A stretch of DNA of 64,000 bases from assembly GCF_003332885.2 (NCBI RefSeq), contig NZ_QOWJ01000001.1, positions 806,001-870,000 on the forward strand. Reading direction: 5' to 3'. The notes beneath the pieces are model-generated. The model worked only from the letters and a program-made list of their open reading frames with translations. It searched no databases and was not told where the DNA came from. This document shows positions 60,406 through 64,000 of the stretch, piece after piece (the first letter of the stretch is position 1; each line of letters begins with the position of its first letter). The DNA is from Paracnuella aquatica (GTDB lineage Bacteria; Bacteroidota; Bacteroidia; Chitinophagales; Chitinophagaceae). The position numbers were made by a program, and so were the translations under genes.

Positions 60406-62784
60406 ATGAAGAAAATGCTCTTTTTGTGCGGGTTGGCTTCCGTTTGCAGCGGAGCCGTGCTGGCGCAAAATTTACAAAACAACCCCAACTCAAACCACGC
60501 CAACAAGTTTGAGCAGCTGGGTTCCATCCTGCCGACGCCCAACGAATACCGTACGGCTTCAGGTGCACCAGGCCCCAAGTACTGGCAGCAGCGTGCCGAT
60601 TACAACATCAAGGCCACGCTGGATGAAAAGAACCTGAAACTTACAGGATCGGAAATCATCACTTATTTCAACAACTCGCCGGATGTGCTCACTTACTTGT
60701 GGCTGCAGCTGGATGAGAACGAACATAGCTCCACCAAAAACGCGAATTACCAAACCAGCAACGCCCTGCCCCGCCAAACATCGGTGCAGGCGCTGGAAGG
60801 CATGGCGCAAAAAGGCGACAACGGACTCGGCATCAACATCACCAAACTCACCGATGCTGCCGGCAAGCCGCTCCGCTCGGTGCTTAACAAAACCATGCTG
60901 CGCATTGATCTGCCCCAGCCGCTGAAGCCGGGACAGCAATACGTGTTTAACGTAGATTGGAACTACAAAATTTCCGACCGCATGAAAGAAGGCGGCCGTG
61001 GTGGATACGAGTTTTTCCCGGAAGACAAAAACTACCTGTTTACCATGAGCCAGTGGTACCCACGCCTGTGTGTGTACAGCGACTTTGGCGGATGGCAAAA
61101 CCAGCAGTTCACCGGCCGCGGCGAATTTGCCCTCACTTTCGGCAACTTTAAAGTGCAGCTCACCGTTCCTGCCGACCACGTGGTAGGCTCAACCGGCGAG
61201 TGCCAAAACTATGCACAAGTATTGTCGGCGCCGCAAATGGCGCGTTGGCAAAAAGCGCAAACCGCGAAAGACGTTGTCGAAATTGTAACCCTTGATGAAG
61301 CAAAGGCCAACGAAAAAGAAGGCACCAATGCTACCAAAACATGGATCTACAATGCCAACAATGTTCGTGACTTTGCATGGACCAGCAGCCGCAAATTTGT
61401 GTGGGATGCAATGCCCATTACTGTTGAAGGCAAGAAAGTAATGTGCATGTCGTTTTACGGCAAAGAAGCTTATGGCCTGTACCGCCCATACAGCACCAAA
61501 GCAGTAGCACACACCATTAAAACTTACTCGAAGTTTACCATCCCTTACCCCTACCCTGTTGCGCAAAGCGTGGAAGCAGCTAACGGTATGGAATACCCGA
61601 TGATCTGCTTTAACTACGGCCGCACCGAACGTGATGGCTCGTACAGCGAAGGCACGAAGTATGGCATGCTGGGTGTGATCATCCACGAAGTGGGCCACAA
61701 CTTCTTCCCCATGATCATCAACTCCGATGAGCGCCAGTGGACCTGGATGGACGAAGGCCTGAATACTTTTGTAGAATACCTGGCAGAAGAACTGTGGGAC
61801 AATAAATTCCCCAGCCGCCGCGGACCTGCATTTGCCATTACCGATTACATGAAGCTGCCCAAAGACCAATTGGAGCCCATCATGACCAACTCGGAAAACA
61901 TCATTGGCTTTGGTCCAAACGCATACGCAAAGCCTGCAACCGGCCTCAATATTTTGCGGGAAACCATCATGGGCCGCGAGTTGTTTGATTATGCATTTAA
62001 AGAATATGCACGCCGCTGGGCATTCAAACACCCCACGCCTGCCGACCTGTTTCGCACCATGGAAGATGCTTCTGCAGAAGACCTCGACTGGTTCTGGAGA
62101 GGCTGGTTTTACAGCACCGATGTTACCGACATCGCACTGGACAGCGTTCGTTATGCAAAAGCAGACCTCAACGCCACTTCGCCGCGTTTCCGCGACACCA
62201 CTGTTACGCAGGCCCTTGCCCGCCCGCAGTTGAATTCGTTTGAAGACATCAGCAAGGTGCGCAACCGCGAAGACAAGTCGATCCGTTTCCAAACAGATGT
62301 AGATACCAGCCTGCGCGATTTTTACTGGCGCTATGCCCGTGGCCAAGAGCCTTACGACAGCACCCGCTACTCAATTGAAGTGCCTGCTTCGCTGGAGCCG
62401 CTTGATGATGCAACCCGCCAGCAATGGGCCAACAAGCATTTTTACGAATTGCATTTCAGCAACAAAGGCGGCCTGGTAATGCCAATAATTGTTGAATGGA
62501 CTTATAAAGATGGCACTAAAGAAATTGACCGCATCCCTGCTCAAGTTTGGCGCTACAATGAGAACAAAGTGGTGAAAGCTTTTATGAAAGACAAAGAAGT
62601 GGCTTCTATTAAGCTGGACCCCATGCGTGAAACTGCCGACATCAACGAAGGCAACAACAGTTGGGGCGCTACTGCTACCGAACCCAACAGGTTCCAGGTG
62701 TTCAAGCAAAAGCAAGCCGCTGTTCGCGGTCAAAGCACCGGCATCAACCCAATGCAAAAATCACAGGAGAAAAAAGGATTCTAG
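60406..62784 (+). CDS. M1-family zinc metallopeptidase (aminopeptidase N-like), secreted
   Basis: A 792-residue periplasmic or outer-surface metallopeptidase. It has a signal peptide (MKKMLFLCGLASVCSGAVLA), an N-terminal beta-sandwich (about 55-300), then the catalytic M1 domain. The zinc site is H427-E428-x2-H431 in IIHEVGHNFF, with the third ligand E450 in TWMDEGLNTF. That spacing fits HExxH-x18-E. The substrate-binding GAMEN loop is replaced by NGMEYP. Its beta-rich C-terminal part runs to the end. Aminopeptidase activity on peptides is expected; the substrate is unknown. A HupE/UreJ gene lies upstream, and a hairpin terminator follows at 62809. Confidence 0.93.
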   Translation: MKKMLFLCGLASVCSGAVLAQNLQNNPNSNHANKFEQLGSILPTPNEYRTASGAPGPKYWQQRADYNIKATLDEKNLKLTGSEIITYFNNSPDVLTYLWLQLDENEHSSTKNANYQTSNALPRQTSVQALEGMAQKGDNGLGINITKLTDAAGKPLRSVLNKTMLRIDLPQPLKPGQQYVFNVDWNYKISDRMKEGGRGGYEFFPEDKNYLFTMSQWYPRLCVYSDFGGWQNQQFTGRGEFALTFGNFKVQLTVPADHVVGSTGECQNYAQVLSAPQMARWQKAQTAKDVVEIVTLDEAKANEKEGTNATKTWIYNANNVRDFAWTSSRKFVWDAMPITVEGKKVMCMSFYGKEAYGLYRPYSTKAVAHTIKTYSKFTIPYPYPVAQSVEAANGMEYPMICFNYGRTERDGSYSEGTKYGMLGVIIHEVGHNFFPMIINSDERQWTWMDEGLNTFVEYLAEELWDNKFPSRRGPAFAITDYMKLPKDQLEPIMTNSENIIGFGPNAYAKPATGLNILRETIMGRELFDYAFKEYARRWAFKHPTPADLFRTMEDASAEDLDWFWRGWFYSTDVTDIALDSVRYAKADLNATSPRFRDTTVTQALARPQLNSFEDISKVRNREDKSIRFQTDVDTSLRDFYWRYARGQEPYDSTRYSIEVPASLEPLDDATRQQWANKHFYELHFSNKGGLVMPIIVEWTYKDGTKEIDRIPAQVWRYNENKVVKAFMKDKEVASIKLDPMRETADINEGNNSWGATATEPNRFQVFKQKQAAVRGQSTGINPMQKSQEKKGF

Positions 62785-62808
62785 CTTTAAAAAACGCTCC
62801 ATAGAACA

Positions 62809-62838
62809 AAGCCCCTGCATATTGCGGGGGTTTTGTTT
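62809..62838 (+). terminator. Terminator after the M1 peptidase
   Basis: An eight-bp GC-rich stem with one G-T pair (62812-62819 with 62823-62830) is followed by a T-run. Confidence 0.8.
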
Positions 62839-63065
62839 ATTTAAGAAGTTGTATCAAATGCATTGGTTATTGCATGTATCATTTTTAAACGACTGCATGT
62901 GCGTTTACATAAAATGCAATGTGGACTTTTGAATACTCTTCCTACCTTTTGCGCAGCATGTTTGCAACTGCATTTTTCTCTACATCTTCACGTGTAATAA
63001 AAAATACAGTTGCATTCGCTGAAAGAACGTTAGCAGCAAATTACCCTCACCCATAAATTTTTACC

Positions 63066-63632
63066 ATGCGAACGGAAAAAGAAAAAATGCTTGCCGGTGA
63101 ACTATATGATGCGTTGGATCCCGAGCTTTCAGCAGATCGTTTAAAGACAAGGCTCCTGATTAAAGCACTTAACGACTCGGCAGAAAATGAGCCTGAGAAA
63201 AGGGCCGATGTGTTGAAAGAATTGATTCCTAGCCCCGGTGCAGGTTTGTGGATACAGCCCCCTTTTTACTGCGACTACGGGTATAATATTGAGCTGGGCG
63301 AAAAAGTGTTTTTCAATTTTAACTGCGTGGTGCTGGATGTTTGTGCGGTAAAAATCGGCAGCAGAACTTTGTTTGGTCCCAATGTGCAGATCTACACCGC
63401 AACCCACCCGATGGATGCGGCGGTAAGAGCCACGGGGCTTGAATTTGCCAAACCCATCACCATTGGTGCCGACGTGTGGGTTGGTGGCAGCGCGGTTATT
63501 TGCCCTGGCGTCACCATTGGCGACCGGTCGGTAATTGGTGCCGGAAGCGTGGTTACAAAAGATATTCCCGCCGATGTTTTTGCCGCAGGCAATCCGTGCC
63601 GGGTTATCAGGCCAATTGAAAAAGAAGCATAA
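63066..63632 (+). CDS. Sugar O-acetyltransferase, maltose/galactoside type
   Basis: A 188-residue left-handed beta-helix acetyltransferase that transfers acetyl from acetyl-CoA to sugars. An N-terminal maltose acetyltransferase helix region (about 1-50; EKMLAGELYDALDPEL) precedes hexapeptide repeats (about 75-185). The active-site histidine is in IYTATHPMDAAVRATG, and the acetyl-CoA-binding turns are GADVWVGGSAVICPGVTIG and GAGSVVTKDIPADVFAAGNPC. Length is normal for Maa/LacA. It acts in the cytoplasm and stands alone. A 16-bp bidirectional hairpin separates it from the converging antiporter. Confidence 0.93.
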   Translation: MRTEKEKMLAGELYDALDPELSADRLKTRLLIKALNDSAENEPEKRADVLKELIPSPGAGLWIQPPFYCDYGYNIELGEKVFFNFNCVVLDVCAVKIGSRTLFGPNVQIYTATHPMDAAVRATGLEFAKPITIGADVWVGGSAVICPGVTIGDRSVIGAGSVVTKDIPADVFAAGNPCRVIRPIEKEA

Positions 63633-63634
63633 AA

Positions 63635-63672
63635 AAATGGGGTAAAAATGTGCGATCATTTTTACCCCATTT
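63635..63672. terminator. Bidirectional terminator
   Basis: A sixteen-bp perfect stem (63635-63650 with 63657-63672) and a 6-nt loop, with an A/T-rich base on both sides, between the acetyltransferase and the antiporter fragment. Confidence 0.87.
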
Positions 63673-63690
63673 AATATTTACAAAGCAGAT

Positions 63691-64000
63691 CTAAACATGT
63701 TCGGGTACCGATACCTTACGAACCGGTTTGACCAGCACACGGTTGGCCACTTTACCCACCGTTAATCCTTGCACTACAATCGAGAACACCACTACGAAAT
63801 AGGTCATTTCAAGTAGCAACTCTTTGTAGACCCCGTTGTTGACCGACAATACCAATGCAATGGAAACACCGCCACGCAAACCGCCCCAAACAAGCATCGT
63901 CAGCGATCCGCGGGTAAGCCTCGGCTTGAACGGCACAATAAGCGAAGGAATAAAAATGGAGAGGAAACGGGCAATCAAAACTATGAAGATTGCCACTACG
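63691..64000 (-). CDS. NhaP-type cation:proton antiporter, C-terminal fragment cut by window end
   Basis: Only the last 103 residues of the frame are visible; it remains open at the window edge. They hold the C-terminal helices of a CPA1 antiporter, with the conserved MLVWGGLRGGVSIALVLS (the functional arginine region of NhaP/NHE) and FSIVVQGLTVGKV. The tail is short and basic with a PVRKVSVPEHV end, so no large regulatory domain is present. It exchanges Na+ or K+ for H+ by family. It is unrelated in sequence to the CPA2 antiporter at the window start. Confidence 0.9.
   Translation of the reverse strand, partial: VVAIFIVLIARFLSIFIPSLIVPFKPRLTRGSLTMLVWGGLRGGVSIALVLSVNNGVYKELLLEMTYFVVVFSIVVQGLTVGKVANRVLVKPVRKVSVPEHV

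Noticed and set aside
61189-62346. 385-residue open frame on the minus strand
   Set aside because: Antisense to the M1 peptidase with its intact zinc site; Val/His/Phe-rich and without a domain.
1-64000. CRISPR array, prophage, integrative element or defence island
   Set aside because: No regularly spaced repeats, integrase, tRNA attachment site, phage structural gene or recognisable defence gene was found; composition looks even.

Overview
The window looks like ordinary chromosome of a Bacteroidota bacterium, most probably a member of the Chitinophagaceae or a close relative. This is inferred from several things. There is a type-B type IX secretion (CHU_C) adhesin. Bacteroidota-type families are common (DUF5686, DUF6702, DUF4142, DUF2752, DUF202). 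Several genes are preceded by TAnnTTTG boxes rather than a sigma70 -10. Purine-rich Shine-Dalgarno sequences are weak or absent, and GC is near 48%. I found no rRNA, tRNA, CRISPR array, insertion sequence or prophage. No gene shows a frameshift. The first and last genes are cut by the window edges.

Layout. 1-5102: end of a KefB-type antiporter, an IscA/ErpA-type Fe-S carrier, a small anchored protein, the catalytic subunit of methylmalonyl-CoA mutase, and a translationally coupled CD225/DUF2752 pair. 5338-12321: a fatty acid desaturase, two tandem GT39/ArnT-like glycosyltransferases, and a converging UbiA-HAD pair that resembles polyprenyl-phosphate phosphoribose synthesis. 12926-19002: a membrane-anchored dihaem cytochrome c peroxidase, a small disordered protein, AdhE and a cupin. 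19182-25109: a complete tripartite RND efflux operon. 25328-36276: secreted or lipoprotein unknowns, an aldo/keto reductase, GlnS, a DUF5686 outer-membrane protein, an LLM-type oxidoreductase, a CvpA-CAP fusion and an RRM protein. 36558-43713: small proteins, accD-smpB and an unknown secreted protein, aconitase, and a PspC-AraC pair. 43714-44324 carries intergenic inverted repeats. 44325-49098: cysteine desulfurase, GlmM and an LTA-synthase-like sulfatase. 49271-53607: PAP2 phosphatase, CNNM/CorC-type protein, YdeI-like protein and a beta-CASP nuclease. 53659-58563: a 1634-residue PKD-repeat adhesin. 58696-62784: DUF202-DUF6702 divergent from HupE/UreJ-M1 peptidase. 63066-64000: a sugar acetyltransferase and the C-terminal end of an NhaP-type antiporter.

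Functional threads. Envelope and surface functions dominate: glycosyltransferases, polyprenyl chemistry, efflux, outer-membrane and secreted repeat proteins, phosphoglycerol-transferase-like sulfatase, PAP2 phosphatase and GlmM. The rest is core metabolism (accD, acnA, the mutase, adhE) and translation (glnS, smpB). Strong bidirectional hairpins separate most converging genes. The least explained parts are the nested intergenic inverted repeats at 39856-39999 and 43917-44174, the tandem glycosyltransferases with a sharply bounded near-identical patch next to UbiA-HAD, the CvpA-CAP fusion, and the DUF202/DUF6702//HupE/M1 block.
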